A stretch of 64,000 nt of DNA from Nymphaea colorata (GCF_008831285.2 NC_045143.1:2019503-2083502), one strand, 5' to 3'. Counted from the first letter of the stretch, positions 24,001 to 36,988 are shown. Notes: generated by a model not told the origin, from the sequence alone. Made by a program: numbers and translations.

Positions 24001-26113
24001 AGTACACATCTGACTGTCTAGTTTGACTTTCAAAAATCTAGAGGAACTCACAAAAAGGCTACTTAACTGATTCTTTGTTGAGAAGGAATATTCTTTCTGA
24101 CTCCTTGGTAGAATTAGTTGGACTCCGTTCAGCTAATCACTTGTATGGTTTAGTGATCTCTAGATCATCGATTTGGCAACGATGGTCCAAGAAACTCTTA
24201 TTTTCTGATACTTTTGTACCTTATGTGTGGTGAGGTTTATGTCCTTATTCTTGGTTGTTTTTCTCCATATTATGCAGCTGCTTCTAGTTTTTCTGCTGTT
24301 TAATGCTTGGCAACATCGGATGCAATATCTACATTGAATCTTGGCCTGTTAATTTTTTTTTTCTTAAGAAGCATAAAGGAGATACAACATCTACTTGCTT
24401 ACTTATTCTCGAGGCATTAGCTTTAGCTAAAAAAAGACACCCTTCCATTATTTTTTTGATTGACAATCTTTGGGTTTGTTATATCCTTTTTTGGTCTTTG
24501 CAAAGATAAAAAGAAGGTTCTAAAAGTTTCCATGAGTAATTTTTTGCTGAATCCAATGGTTTCTGGAGACCATGTGAAAATAATAAATGACACTTCCAGG
24601 ATTTCTGAGGATGAATATGTGGAGGCCATTAAGGAAGAGATAAGTAAAGTTGTCAAGTTGCAGGAAGATCTAGACATTGATGTTTTTGTGCATGGAGAAC
24701 CTGAGGTAAAGTTTGTAATCATAAGTTTATTTCATCTTTCAGAATTTCAGTTCTCAAAGAAACTCGTATGCTAATCAAATTTCAATACAGAGAAATGACA
24801 TGGTGGAATACTTTGGTGAACAATTGGAGGGCTTTGCCTTCACTGTTAATGGATGGGTACAGTCATATGGTTCTCGTTGTGTGAAACCACCAATCATCTA
24901 TGGAGATGTCAGCCGTCCAAAGCCCATGACAGTTTTCTGGTCTACAACTGCACAGAGCATGACTTCTCGTCCTGTGAAAGGAATGCTGACAGGGCCTGTC
25001 ACGATTCTAAACTGGTCCTTCGTAAGAAATGACCAACCTAAGTAAGTGTGATGTATATGTGAATTGCAGTATCTAGTACTTGAAAGATTCTGAATTTTAC
25101 AGTATGAACTTTCATATTTTCTTCTAGACCTGCGATAGACCCTGCATGCAAGGGTACTTAGTACTATCCAATCCATTACGAAACTTCACGGTGCCTAACC
25201 TATTCTGGTGTACTAGCTAGATATGACATCCATCCGCTTACATTGAATTGCACTTACCCAAGTCTGAAAGGTTCATGCATTTAGCTGATAAGTTGCTAAC
25301 TGCGTTCTTATTTGTCTGATCATTTCTCAGACATGAGACGTGTTACCAGATCGCCTTGGCAATCAAGAACGAGGTTGAGGATTTAGAAGCTGCTGGAATA
25401 CAGGTCAGAATTTTCTATTTTTGGCATGTTATTGTAATCCTTCTCTCATTAGCACTCTCCTTGTTAGAAAATCCTGTCTTGCAATTGGATATATAGCTCG
25501 AGGTATAATTATCAGAAGATTTTCAACTCTAATTTCACCTTAGTCAAGTTACTGTTGTACTTGGGCTTTTGGTAGGCCCCAATAGATCCTTTGTCATTCA
25601 TCATTCAAGCAACCCCGGAAAGGACTGAGTTGTCTGAACTGGAAAACGTGTAATCACTGTTTACACCTGATTACTCAAAGTGGGTTAACAGTTTAAAGTT
25701 TAAACAGTTTACACCATATCCATAGACAGTTCTTAGATTTCTCTCTGCTGTCCATCTGTGAATTGGATTGAAGTATGAATTTGGGTCACTAGGTTTAAAT
25801 TTATAATTGCATGTTGATTATGGAGAATTTCATGCCTGCTGATTCTTGGTAGTTCCTCTTTGACATGCAGGTGATCCAAATTGATGAAGCTGCACTAAGA
25901 GAGGGCCTACCACTGCGCAAGTCAGAGCAGGCCTTCTATCTTGATTGGGCAGTCCGCTCTTTCAGAATAACAAACTGTAGCGTCAAAGATACTACACAGG
26001 TCCAATTTTTTTTGTTTCCCAACTTTTTTCCCTTCTGCTTTTTGTGATCTGTTATGTTTGTTCTTCCATCGCCGGCTATTTTCTATGAATAGCAAGAAAT
26101 GGCGCAAAACTTG

Positions 26114-26165
<52 letters not shown>

Positions 26166-27173
26166 GAGAGGACTATTTATGGAGTGTCCCTGACCTGTAT
26201 AATAAAAGAAAGGTTACTCCCATACCTGAACAAAACCACCGTTTGCAAAATGGGATCATGTTTCTAGGCTAAAAGGATCTGGATCCACACTCTATTAGAA
26301 CCATTTTCGTATCTGGCCGGAACAATTGTCATGAGATTTGAAGCAGAGTGTCCTGATCCAAAAAAGTGACAAACCCATCCTGTGCCTGGCCAGTTTCGGG
26401 AACGGTCTATTTGAGACCTGAATTGAACCTCAAACACGAGCCCTTCAAAAACATGAATTGGTAGCAGCTTCAAGGTCATTCTGTTTGGCAAGAATAGGCT
26501 GCTGATGTATCTTGAATTATATATGCATAGTTATATGACTTTGTCGATCTTGTTGTGTTTGACGTGCTTTAGGTTGGTAACTTGATTATTTTTTCATTTT
26601 GCAAGTGTTTATAGTAATTAGTCTCTTCATTGCTCTGTTGATCACAGGTTACTTTTGTTGATTGCTTTGGTCTTTATGACATGGATGCTGGTCCAAAAGG
26701 GCCCACCTATAGACATTATTAGCTGAGCAGTTCTATACTGTATGCTTATTATTAAGTAGATGTTTGGCTTCAACTCCGTGCTAAGAAAATGCTGGCCACT
26801 TGAACTGCAGATCCATACACATATGTGCTATTCCAATTTCAATGACATAATTGATGCGATAATCGACATGGATGCTGATGTAATTTCAATTGAGAACTCA
26901 AGGTCAAATGAGAAATTACTTTCAGTATTCCACAAAGGCGTCAAGTATGGTGCTGGAATTGGCCCGGGTGTCTATGACATTCATTCTCCAAGGATACCTG
27001 CATCAGATGAGATAGTAGAGCGGATCAACAAGATGCTGGCTGTTCTGGACAAAAACATACTTTGGATAAACCCTGATTGTGGGCTGAAGACCAGGAAGTA
27101 CAGTGAAGTTGTTCCCGCACTCACCAACATGGTAGCAGCAGCCAAGCTTCTAAGATCCCAGTTGGGCAGATGA
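21011..27173 (+). CDS. MS: Cobalamin-independent methionine synthase (MetE type), with apparent frameshift
   Basis: Transfers methyl from 5-methyltetrahydrofolate (polyglutamate) to homocysteine to make methionine; plant forms are cytosolic or plastidic. Exons: 21011-21360, 21469-21556, 22047-22174, 22251-22442, 22536-22738, 23223-23386, 23466-23545, 23628-23794, 24600-24705, 24791-25041, 25331-25403, 25871-25999 and 26811-27173. Every junction is in phase except at exon 7, which is one base short (a T6 run at 23468-23473 where the family frame needs T7). Allowing for that base the protein is 764 residues, the normal length. It starts [20 protein letters not shown]. In corrected numbering the zinc ligands are H648 and C650 (HTHMCYS), E672 (ISIENSRS) and C734 ([10 protein letters not shown]). 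Read literally, exon 7 reaches a TGA about 18 codons after the shift, losing the catalytic half. Intron 3 has a GC donor (AG|GCAAGC). No plastid transit peptide is visible, so the cytosolic form is likely. Confidence 0.93.
26113..26169. repeat. Compound (CA)n(GA)n microsatellite
   Basis: A CA run followed directly by a long GA run, in the MetE intron between coding exons 12 and 13. The following 26260-26480 carries GGATC-type words resembling the patches at 8.4 and 17.4 kb. Confidence 0.95.
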
Positions 27174-28440
27174 AAGGAGGATCCTTAATCGTGTCGAGAT
27201 GGTAACTACTTCCAAGCCGTGTAAAACTTTTGATGCTCCGTAACATCATCTACCTACCAAATGTATCGGAAGCTGTAAATGTAGAATCAGCTCAACTTCG
27301 AGAAGAAATCTTAAAGCTTCTGGACAAAATAGAAAGAAGAGATTGAATGAAAAAGAAACGTGTTTTTCCCTTTTCTGGTAAAAAGATCAAAGATCACGGT
27401 GCAAGGTTGTCCCTGTTATGTTTTTTGCACCGCTTGTGCATATCAGTCCTGTTAAAAGAGGTCAAACTTACTATCTTTGTTTACAACTAGTAGACAATAA
27501 AGATGGGAAGCGGAAAATGTGCGTAGAAGGTTAGAAAATGGGCTTCAGAAAACTAACAAATGAATGTACATCCTGATCGGAAAGTCATCACCACAGATAG
27601 AAAGCATTTCCCTAGTCAGGCAAGGACAAGAATTCACAAGAACTATAATCTCTCTCTATTTAAAACAAATCCATGACTTAACGCTCACTGGCAAGCCTCT
27701 GACTGGTAAAACTCTTGGAAGACTCATTCTCATTATCTGTGCAACCAACTGTTCCATTTTGTCAAAAAATACGCTACTGTGAAACTTGGGCATGTTCTTG
27801 GCTGCATCATAAAGTCACATAAGATTTTCTTTGAGCAGTTTATGTAAAATCCTCTAACTAATGACCCGGTTGCGCAAGATCGACTCTGAATCTATTCACG
27901 CAAGCATGCGCACAGACATTCAGGCTCCTGTCGACATTGACTGAAAACATCTCTGGTTCAGGTTTATTCGGGATCGAAACTCCATAAGATTGTCAGATTC
28001 AGCTGTATAGAGCAAGCAAGGGGCTATGGCTTCAGGTGCATCATTTTCTTGCTTGTAAAATCTGTCCCGTCTCCAAGAAGGCGTAGGTCCAATGTTCTCT
28101 TATGTGTCTATCAGAATCGGGTTTACTCCTTTCGGGTCGGGTAAAAAGGGGGGGATCCAGATACACCTCTCCACAAAGCATGCAATGAGACGGTTCAAAA
28201 CGTCATTTCTGTCCATGACCTAGTCTTCGACGGTTCTTTTGGAAATCCCACATCATCTGACCAAGCACTTTTCCTAAGAATAAGGGTGTAGTTAGTTATT
28301 AACGGTTGAAGCGGGCGCGCCCATTAGACTGATCCAATCCGTCTTCTCTCTCCATCTCTTCTGGGATCCACGAGAATTCACTCTTTATCTTACAAGAAAT
28401 CACTTTCTTTCTCTCTCTTAATCTCTCCGACGATTCAAGA
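27174..28440. other. MetE 3' flank and MRF-type gene upstream region
   Basis: It starts with the MetE 3'UTR. No open frame of interest was seen. A short G-run (near 28150) and a GCGGGCGCGCCC patch (about 28311-28321) break an otherwise AT-rich sequence. The promoter of the MA3-domain gene should lie at its right end, but I could not pick a clear TATA box. Confidence 0.5.
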
Positions 28441-28463
28441 CAATTCACTCTTCATCTGATAAG

Positions 28464-28467
<4 letters not shown>

Positions 28468-28506
<39 letters not shown>
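28468..28506 (+). repeat. (CT)n microsatellite in the probable 5'UTR of the MA3-domain gene
   Basis: An uninterrupted TC/CT run lies in a pyrimidine-rich leader. It is followed at 28533 by a good splice donor (AA|GTAAGA), with a matching acceptor TTTCAG ending at 29130. It is therefore probably in the first untranslated exon. CT-rich leaders are common in plant genes. Confidence 0.85.
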
Positions 28507-28508
<2 letters not shown>

Positions 28509-29700
28509 AGGAAGAACACTGGAGTGAACGAAGTAAGATAATCTTCTTCCTTCTTTCTTCTTTTAAGTTAGTTTCCATAGTTGGTTTATAGATCTTGTTG
28601 AATGTTGAGTCGGGCTAATACATATTTTTCTTCAAAAAAGAATTCTACAATTTCTATTTCATCTTTAATTGGGAGTTGGGTCACCCTTTTCTCCATTTCA
28701 TTTTTCAACTGTAGTAATAATTTCATGGACGATGCGCTGTTTTCTCTTCCCTAATGATCTGATCCTTGCCTGCTTCGAACGTGGTTCGAGTGATAGAAAA
28801 TCTTGTTTGGAAATAAGATTGTTTTGGTGCACAAGGAAAAGTTCCATTTGTTCATGGACATGTGAAAATCTAATTCTTGTCAGGGGGAAGGGCATGAAAA
28901 TTGATGCCTTTCTGGTAGATATGGAAGGCTTAGATACTGAACACTTGGTTTTTCTGAAACTTTTTCTCTTTCTTGGTACCAAAGTATAAAATGGCGTTTT
29001 CTTCGTATCCTATTTTCTTATCGTTTCCCACTTCCAAACTCATCCTTGAGACTACAGGGCGAAAGACTTTTTTCTTTTATTAAAAGCTGGCTTTATTTCT
29101 TGCTGATAATTTCAACTTGGTTGATTTCAGGTCTATCTTTATTGGTAAAGATCTTGATTCAAGGCGGTCAAGCTTGCCAGAAAGAGAAGGAAATTGTTAA
29201 CAGTGAATTGGCTTGAGTTGGTCTCTTTCGTATGGCTGTTTCGACCTCAATTTTGTTGAATACACCCTTGTATTCACATGCTTATGAGATGTGAATTGAG
29301 GCTTTCAGAATAAGTGTGGTAACCCCAACCAGAATTATCTTCTGACTGTTGGGGTTCAAATTCTTATCGCATTCCCAAGAAATGCACGTTCACAGGTTCT
29401 TTCCAGAGCTCACCCGTCTCACTGAACCGAGATTATAGTTTTGAAGATTCTGACAACAGAATAAACGACCAGTTCTCTTCAGATGAACCAAAATATACGA
29501 ACTGATCATAAAGATGGTCATTACTGAATGATGGTTGAACTGATCGGATATCTTTTCTGAATAGTAAAGCATTCCTAGCAGCTACAGTTGATGGTTTTAA
29601 GAAATTGTTATTCTTTGGTGTCCTTGGACACCGCTCTAGCAAATACAGAAATTTAGGTTGGTCTTAACCTGTTCAGTGTTTCCCTCTTAATTTTTCAAAA

Positions 29701-32700
29701 ATGGACTTCAGCGACGGGTTTATATCAAAAGAACATCAGGAACTGCTCAAATCGGCTTGTGAAAGCATAGATCCATCATCTGTTTCTCCTTTGGAAGTTT
29801 CTAGGACTCCCAGAACACCTCGAGAGTACCATGCAAAACACGAGTCTAGCACAGAGAGTCCTAAGGGAAGTGTACAGAAGCATGACAGACACTCTCGGAC
29901 TGGAAGAGATGGCCGTCCAAAGAAAGGTACATAAATCTCCACCTTTGTCCTACAGCTATTCCGTTGTGTTCTTCTGTTTCATGAGAAAACTTGCACATTT
30001 TCAATGCCTGTGTTTCTTAATTTTCTCAGCATCCTTCAGTTGGAAATCACAACTTTACTGGAACGTAAGAAAGTACCAGAGGTGGAAATAAATCTCACTT
30101 GAGGTCGCACATACACAAATTCTCTGATTCTGACAATACAGAACACAGCATCTGTTTTCCCAGTTGTAATTGCACATCTCATCTGTTTCCAATGCTAAAG
30201 TGCGCGTCCTTTCAAAAGTTTGGCTGCTAAATTGGATTATTTCATTCTCCAATGAGTATTTCCCTTGGGAATCAATTAGGACTGACTGATCATATTTACT
30301 TATACATTATTCCTCCAAGTAATTTATCTTGCCTTCCCTTGAAACTTACACTATCAGCGTCCCCATTTTGAAGGGTTCCTTGCTTCCACTTGGACATGCA
30401 TTTTATCTGGGATGCAAGAGGTTACTGACATGTTCCTTTTCTCTTTTGGTTCAATTTCTCTATGAGAACAAAACTCAAGTGTATGAACCTGTTTCCTCTT
30501 ATATAATATGAAGATGCATATAGCAGAGAGAGTGTTTATTGCTGAATACTTACACTACCATGGCAGGTGGCTCGGGTGGTAAAGGCACATGGGGAGGATT
30601 ACTTGACCCAGAGGATGGCTACTTTCTTGACCCAAATGATCCAAACTATGACAGCAATGAGGTACCTTAATATCCTCACCAGAAGTTTTACACATTGGAA
30701 CACACACCCCAAATGTTGAGGAAGATCAACTACTGCATGCATGACATTGGAACATGCACCCAAATGCAGAGGAAAATTAACTGCTGCATGCATGACTCGT
30801 TCAGATCATGAAAAATGATGTGAACTAAACAGCATTCCCAGCATATACATGAATAGAGCAGAATGAAGTGCGAGAAATTCGCCCCCACAGGATTTACGAT
30901 TCCATTTGTGCAAGTTTAATAATCTTTTTGTGTTTGAGATAGAAAGCAGTAAAGATACTCTTTCTTTGCAGGAAATTAACCAAATGAACGACAAAGCTTT
31001 TGCAAGTGCCCTCGAGGAGTACAAGGGGAAGTCAAAAATAATAATTGAGGAGTATTTTGCCACTGATGATATTGCTGCAGCTGCTAATGAACTAAAAGAA
31101 CTTGGTTTTCCCAGTTTCGTCCATTATTTTATTAAGAAGCTCATCTCAATGGCAATGGATAGGCATGACAGGGAGAAGGAGATGGCAGCTGTTCTGTTGT
31201 CCACATTATATGCAGATGTTATTGATCCTCCTCAAGTGTATAAAGGTTTCAGTAAGCTGATCGAGTCAGCGGATGATTTGGCAGTAGACATACCGGACAC
31301 AGTGGATGTGCTAGCCCTGTTCATTGCTCGAGCCATAGTTGATGATATACTCCCACCGGCCTTCTTGACAAAGCATTCAAGTTTCCTCCCGAAGGAATCA
31401 AAAGGAATGGAAGTGATAAGAAGGACAGAGAAGGGCTATCTTTCAGCACCACTGCATGCAGAGGTAGTAGAGAGGAGGTGGGGTGCCAGCAAGAGCAAGA
31501 CAGTAGAAGCTGTCAAGGCAAAGATAGGTGACCTTCTGATTGAGTATGTAGCAAGCAAGGACAAGGCAGAGGCATGCAGATGCATTAAGGATCTAAAGGT
31601 CCCTTTTTTCCACCATGAAATAGTCAAGCGAGCATTCATTATGGCAATGGAGAGGAGGAGTGCAGAAGGTCCTATTCTTGACTTGCTCAAGCAAGCCTTT
31701 GACGAATGTGTGATAAATTCAAGCCAGATCTCTAAAGGAGTTGGTCGGCTAATCGACACTGTTGATGACTTGTCACTTGATATCCCCAATGCAAGAGAAC
31801 TTCTGCAATCTTTGATATCAAAGGCAGCATCTGAAGGCTGGCTGTGCACTTCCTCCCTCGGGCCTTTTCCTCCACAGACAGGAAGGAAACTAGAGGATCA
31901 TAGAGCTCAAGCCTTCAAAAAGAAGGCCATCTCGATAATCCGTGAATACTTCTTATCAGGTGACACGTTTGAAGTGATCAGCATATTGGAATCAGAGGAA
32001 GATCTCAATTATACAGGATTGAGAGCTCTTTTTGTGAAGAAACTTATAACTTTGGCGATGGAAAGGAAGAACCGAGAGAAAGAGATGGCCTCCGTTCTGC
32101 TTTCTTCTTTATGTTTCCCTGCAGATGAAGTTGTCAATGGCTTCGTCCAGTTGATTGAAGTTGTGGAAGACATAGCACTGGATGTGCCTGTTGCAGTTGA
32201 GCATCTAGCGCTGTTCATAGCAAGAGCAGTAGTGGATGAAGTCCTCGCTCCCCAACAAGTAGAAGAGATTGCTAACCAGATGACACCGAATCAAGAGGCA
32301 GTTGGTAGCAGAGTGCTTCACATGACAAGATCATTACTAGCTGCTCGTCTATCTGGGGAGCGGATTTTGAGATGCTGGGGTGGTGGAACTACCAAAGGCA
32401 CTGGCTGGACGATAGAGGACGTGAAAGAAAAGATCATCAACTTACTGGAAGAGTATGAGAGTGGAGGTGACTTGGCAGAAGCATGCCGCTGCATTCGTGA
32501 AATAGGGATGCCATTCTTCCATCATGAAGTGGTGAAGAAGGCACTGGTAATGGCAATGGAGAAGAAGAAGAAGCAGCAAGAGAGACTGTGGAGGCTGCTC
32601 GATGAATGCTATGGGATTGGCATAATCACCAGCAACCAGATGACCAAAGGCTTCTCAAGGGTGGCAGAGTGCATGGAAGATCTGAAGCTGGATGTGCCGG

Positions 32701-32810
32701 ATGTGGCAGAACAGTATGGCAGTTATGTAAAGAGGGCCAAGTCTGCAGGGTGGCTGGACGACTCTTTCTGTGAAGGCAAAACAGGGAATGTTCAGGAAAA
32801 TGGATTCTGA
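29701..32810 (+). CDS. MA3 domain-containing translation regulatory factor (MRF/PDCD4-like)
   Basis: Plant MRF proteins resemble animal PDCD4. They bind eIF4A through MA3 domains and are reported to work downstream of TOR-S6K under energy limitation. Three exons: 29701-29926, 30567-30661 and 30972-32810, GT-AG and in phase, giving 719 residues. The N-terminus (residues 1-107) is polar, rich in Ser, Arg and Lys, with the family signature GGKGTWGGLLDPEDGYF and DPNDPNYDSNE. Four MA3 modules follow at roughly 116-235, 283-400, 421-540 and 585-700. Domains 1 and 3 share KKLI(S/T).AM and REKEMA.VLLS; domains 2 and 4 share EACRCI..L and FFHHE.VK.A..MAME. This gives an alternating A-B-A-B pattern. 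The start is the first ATG of the exon. Upstream untranslated exons are likely (donor 28533, acceptor 29130). An AAATAAAT motif near 32937 may serve as the poly(A) signal. Confidence 0.93.
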
Positions 32811-33494
32811 TCACGGACAAAATGAGCCATGGTTTCATCATTATGCAGATTCTCTTGTTGTTGTTTTAACTTTTAATTCTAGATCGGGTTTCTATGGATG
32901 GCTGAATAGATGAGATTTGTAACAATACAATTACTGAAATAAATATGGCTTCCATATTCCATTTGATCACGAAAACTACCTCCAATAAGCTTGACAACGG
33001 CAATTAAGTATATGGCAGAACGCCGGAGCGCCAGTTGATTGCAGTAGAAAGAAAGGAAGTTTCATTAATGATGGAGAAAAAAAAAACGCATATGTGGGTC
33101 AAAAACACATTTTCTGCAGTTTAACCACGGTTATTTGAATCCAAATGAGTAAATGAGTTAAAATAACTAGAACATCCTCAAATTTTGTTCACTGTTGGAG
33201 GCTTTTATATTCCTTATTCTCTTCATCTTTTCAACTTCGTGGTCGCGTAGAGTTCAATAGCTCCTGCTTCTTCATCCACGCATTTGTTCTTCAAGTAAAG
33301 AAGCTACAGATGGATCATTTTTTTCCTCGACCATGGCAACCTTAACCACGTTGCGTCTTCTTTATTTATGGGCAGAAGTAATGTTCCTGGTGAACAACAA
33401 GCTTTATGGAGGACAACCCTTGAACCCTTCTAAGCAATCATGAAAAATTTAACTGCATTTTTTACAGCATCGAAACGTTAGCGTACTTTATTTT

Positions 33495-33700
33495 TTGGTC
33501 CCGAAATCTTGGTGGAAGTTCTTAAGCATCTAGCAGACAAAGAGAAAGCTCCACAAAGGATTCATGTCCTAAATGGAGGGAAGGAGCTGATAAAAGAGGT
33601 TATGGTGTTCTCCGAAACTACAAGAAGGAGCTCCCGTCCTTGCATGTTTCGGACCATTATGTTCAACCGTCGATGAATGAGAGTGCAGATATGCACAAGA
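33495..33700 (+). pseudogene. Possible degenerate F-box-like fragment
   Basis: One frame reads GPEILVEVLKHLADKEKAPQ, which recalls the start of an F-box helix bundle (normally PPEIL.EIL..L). The expected CKxWRE-like end appears only in a shifted frame shortly after. No start codon, long frame or downstream repeat domain is visible. This is a weak resemblance and could be chance. Confidence 0.22.
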
Positions 33701-34531
33701 ATTGAATCTCTCTTTAGAGTCTCAAAAGCGTGTTGTCTAAGATCTAAATCCGCACAAGGGCCAACGAAAAAAGTCGTAAAACTTCCAAGAAGATTTACAC
33801 GAGGTGTGTTAATTATTTCTCAGAAACTTCATCTATGGGTGCAACTATGAAGCTGCCAAGTTGACAGAATATAGCAAGTTTGAGACCCACCATTGCACAT
33901 ATCTTTCTGCAAGGGACAGGACCAGATTTGAGGTTTCGCAACAATGAAACAAACTAATAAATCGTTAACATTTACCCCATTTATCCTGCAGTAAACAATT
34001 TCACTCTGTGAAAAAGGAGCTCACGTACTCTCTCTTTCTCTCGCTTCATTGAGCTTTTAACCTTCGTCTTTTCCATTCCCCTTGGCATTCCAAATTCGCT
34101 TCTCGTATCTCGTTGCACCAAAAAGTTTAAACTCCAATAATAACAATGGGGGTGGATAACATTGGCTAGTTGTGGAGCTGGTGGGCCTCTTTACAGGAGG
34201 CTCTATACCGTCGCCTTTTCACTTCTTCCTCGAGCATGGCGCATATACAAGCAGGATAGCAAATAGTTTCCGCCCGGTTGGAGCCGCATAATTAGAACTG
34301 CTATCATTAAACCTACTCGATCATGTTACGGTCTCATATAAGCTTTTTTATGACGACATACACCAAGTGACATGTTGAAAGTTTGCCAAAAAAAATTGAG
34401 CTGAGTGCTGTCACCTACAGGGACAGCCTTAGCGTATTGATAGGGATAAGTGAAGTGCTGCCACCTACTGAGACAGCTTTAGGGAATAGTTGATCAGTGT
34501 TTCATGAATCTGCTTAAAAAAATAAATTAAA

Positions 34532-34564
34532 TTTATAAAACAATAAAAATAATTGTTTTATAAA
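34532..34564. repeat. Perfect 13-bp inverted repeat (hairpin)
   Basis: TTTATAAAACAAT (34532-34544) is followed after seven bases by its exact reverse complement (34552-34564). It sits between the 50-bp repeat and the 38-bp tandem duplication and follows CATGAATCTGC, a word also present in the foldback element at 39.8 kb. Confidence 0.85.
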
Positions 34565-34571
34565 CCTGCTT

Positions 34572-34645
34572 CAATCTTGGGCACTCGTAATAGCACTCAC
34601 AAAGTACTGCAATCTTGGGCACTCGTAATAGCACTCACAAAGTAT
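34572..34645. repeat. 38-bp tandem duplication
   Basis: Two virtually identical copies of a unit starting CAATCTTGGGCACTCGTAAT begin at 34572 and 34610. The copies are identical until the end of copy 2, which suggests a recent duplication. Confidence 0.9.
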
Positions 34646-35194
34646 TTCAGCAGCCAGACGAGCCGCAGCAGATTTCTTTAAATAAAAACAGAAAAAGTCC
34701 TTTATTGATCGAAAGAAAGTCCATACACAGTAGCCTATTCTCAAGCAAATTTCACATCCGCATGTTCCTCGTGTTGGTTTTGTCGACGGGCAATATATCT
34801 GAGCACAACGCTGCATCAGGATGTAACACATTAAGCTATGAAAATCACCAAAAGGACCGGTGCCGACAAGATATAGAGAGATGCAAAGGGAATGGCTGAA
34901 TCGAAAGACGAGTGCTGTTGCTTTTGACACATATTGTGGTCACCATTTATCATGTGCCGCTTCAGACGCAAGTTTATCATCTGCCATTTAGGAATTCCCA
35001 AACTGATAACCAGCAAAAATATCTGGGCACTCTTGATTTTGTCATCAAGACAGTGAGGTCTAATTTGCATGCACTTTGACACTTGCAGCGTACACGACTC
35101 ATTCGCCGAAGCAAAAGCAGCAAGTAAAAACAATAACAAATATATGGGAAAGCAGCCACCTACCAGCGCACAGCATATCTCGTTTATGTTACTT

Positions 35195-36988
35195 TTACAA
35201 TTCATCCGACCTACTGTTCTTATTTTGATTGACAAGCTGAAGGAAGGCGAAGTCCTTCATACCCTTAGTATTCAAAGGAACTTCTGTGATGCTAGAAAAG
35301 AAACAAACAAAATGCAAAGATAAATTCATTAGAAAATTGACAAAAACAGTAGTTTTTCTTCCCAAAATTGAAGGAATGAACGAGAAAATGGGAGCTACAT
35401 GGCACTCCAGAATGTGGAATCCAGAGTAACATACATTAATAAATATTGGATGCTCCAAAATACAATAAAAAAATGGCAGCAAAAGCTCAAGAATAACGTC
35501 AACACGCTGAAAATATTTTCCGCCACATGTGCGTTTTCTCAGTTCCCATATACGATTCATCACTTGAAAGAACTAATATTGCCATCATTTGAGGTACCTT
35601 TCCGACTATTATGGGCTGCTACAATCAAAATTAATGGGCCCATTTTGAATGCATTTTGGAAACTAATATCCAGTTACCATCTTCCTCACCACATGCATTG
35701 TCTTCAACACTTCCATGTTAGTCATTAAGCCACTGAATAACCTTGAAGAGATTCTCATCTGCATTGACATTTTTTCTTAACTACTTTGTTACGAAGCACC
35801 AGTAGCCAATCTCAAGCTCTTAATTACATCTGCAATAGAGCATCCCAGCTTTGTCTCTACCACCAAGTTCTTAACAACCTTCTGCATGAACTTTATTTCA
35901 TCATGAAATTCAGGATGTAAAACTAAACATAAGAAATGCTGATCTATCACCATCCCTAAAGCACTTACAACTGTTTCAAGTGACGGTATCCACTTACAAG
36001 CTTCCAGCTTTTGTTCCAGCGATGAACTACGGGTAGCTGCTTCAGGAAACCTTGAATATTTTTCTAACCACTTTGACAGATATTTCAGAAAATTTAGGAT
36101 CTCCGCTGGTCCCAATCCAGAAACTGCCGATGATAGTACAAGACCATCATGAGAAGAAGCCAACAAGTAGTGCAAGCAAATTTCTGCACCACAAAAACCA
36201 TCATAAGCAACTGAAAGGCGCACAGCGGCATTCTTCAAGACTGAAACAGGTGGTGAACTCTTACTCGAGTCCTTATGTCCAAGCTTCCTGCTCGCCTTCT
36301 CAATGTGTGACAATGCTTTGCTTTCCCACTCCCTTTTAACACTTAATATGCTCAAATCATCACGAGAAGAAGATAACAAGTATCTCAAAATGAACAAAAG
36401 GTCTGAAGATTGGAGATCAGGCACATACTGAATGCACAGAACTACCAATTCTGCTCTGTGATTATGGACCAGTTTCTCGGCTAAATCTGGGCATGAAGAA
36501 CGGGTAATCAGTCCTCCACAAAGAATCGTCCTCAAGAGCTCCCATAAATCAAAAGTAACACAATTCTCAACAATCAAAGACATCACCGATTGACCAACAA
36601 CCATCCCTACCTTCTCAATTAGCAAATAAGTGTAACTGGGATCACTTGACTTCATCTCCGAAGAAGCAATACCGACTTCTGACATGGTCTTCTCCAGAAA
36701 CGAATTCAGCATCTCTAGAAATAACTCTCTCGTGAACAACTTAGGCTTCTTCATTTTACGTTTCAAGTTTTTGATGAACTTGTTTCCCAATTCGATGACT
36801 TTCGAATCCTTCTCTGAAATTTCCCAACCGACCATCCGTCTTAACAGATACCCACCATCCGAATCCTCGTTCTCAGGCTTCAACCGACCGAATATATCGT
36901 TAGCGTTCAAAACAATCGGAAATTTGGTAGGGTTTTCGCTCGAACCTTTTTCGGCCGAAGCCCGTATAATCGTTTCCAGCAACGACAT
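35195..36988 (-). CDS. Conserved-looking two-exon protein of unknown function (430 residues)
   Basis: I do not recognise this protein. Exon 1 is 36988-35793 and exon 2 is 35291-35195. The donor TTC|GTAACA and acceptor TTTTCTAG join exactly in phase (TC+C, Ser), replacing a stop met five bases into the intron and adding ITEVPLNTKGMKDFAFLQLV before a Lys/Asn/Ser-rich end. The start at 36988 is preceded two codons upstream by an in-frame TAA. The product is mostly alpha-helical in character, with Leu-rich amphipathic stretches (LWELLRTILCGGL, SSDLLFILRYLLSSS, GPAEILNFLKYLSKWLEKY) and a basic segment KFIKNLKRKMKKPK near residue 75. No signal peptide, clear membrane segment or catalytic motif is visible. 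Upstream lies a TATA box and a telo-box, a promoter pair common in ribosome-biogenesis and translation genes. A nucleolar role is therefore possible, but this is inference only. Confidence 0.75.

Larger units (their letters stand above)
32811..35194. other. Intergenic DNA with relics and small repeats
   Basis: It holds the 3'UTR of the MA3 gene, a possible F-box-like remnant near 33495-33700, a 50-bp imperfect direct repeat (GTGCTGYCACCTAC...GACAGC, near 34405 and 34455), a hairpin at 34532-34564 and a 38-bp tandem duplication at 34572-34645. No intact gene was recognised. Confidence 0.5.

Noticed and set aside
34831-35235. 134-codon minus-strand frame overlapping the 3' end of the unknown gene
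   Set aside because: It overlaps the phase-matched terminal exon in a different frame, and its composition is not protein-like. No start or splice context.
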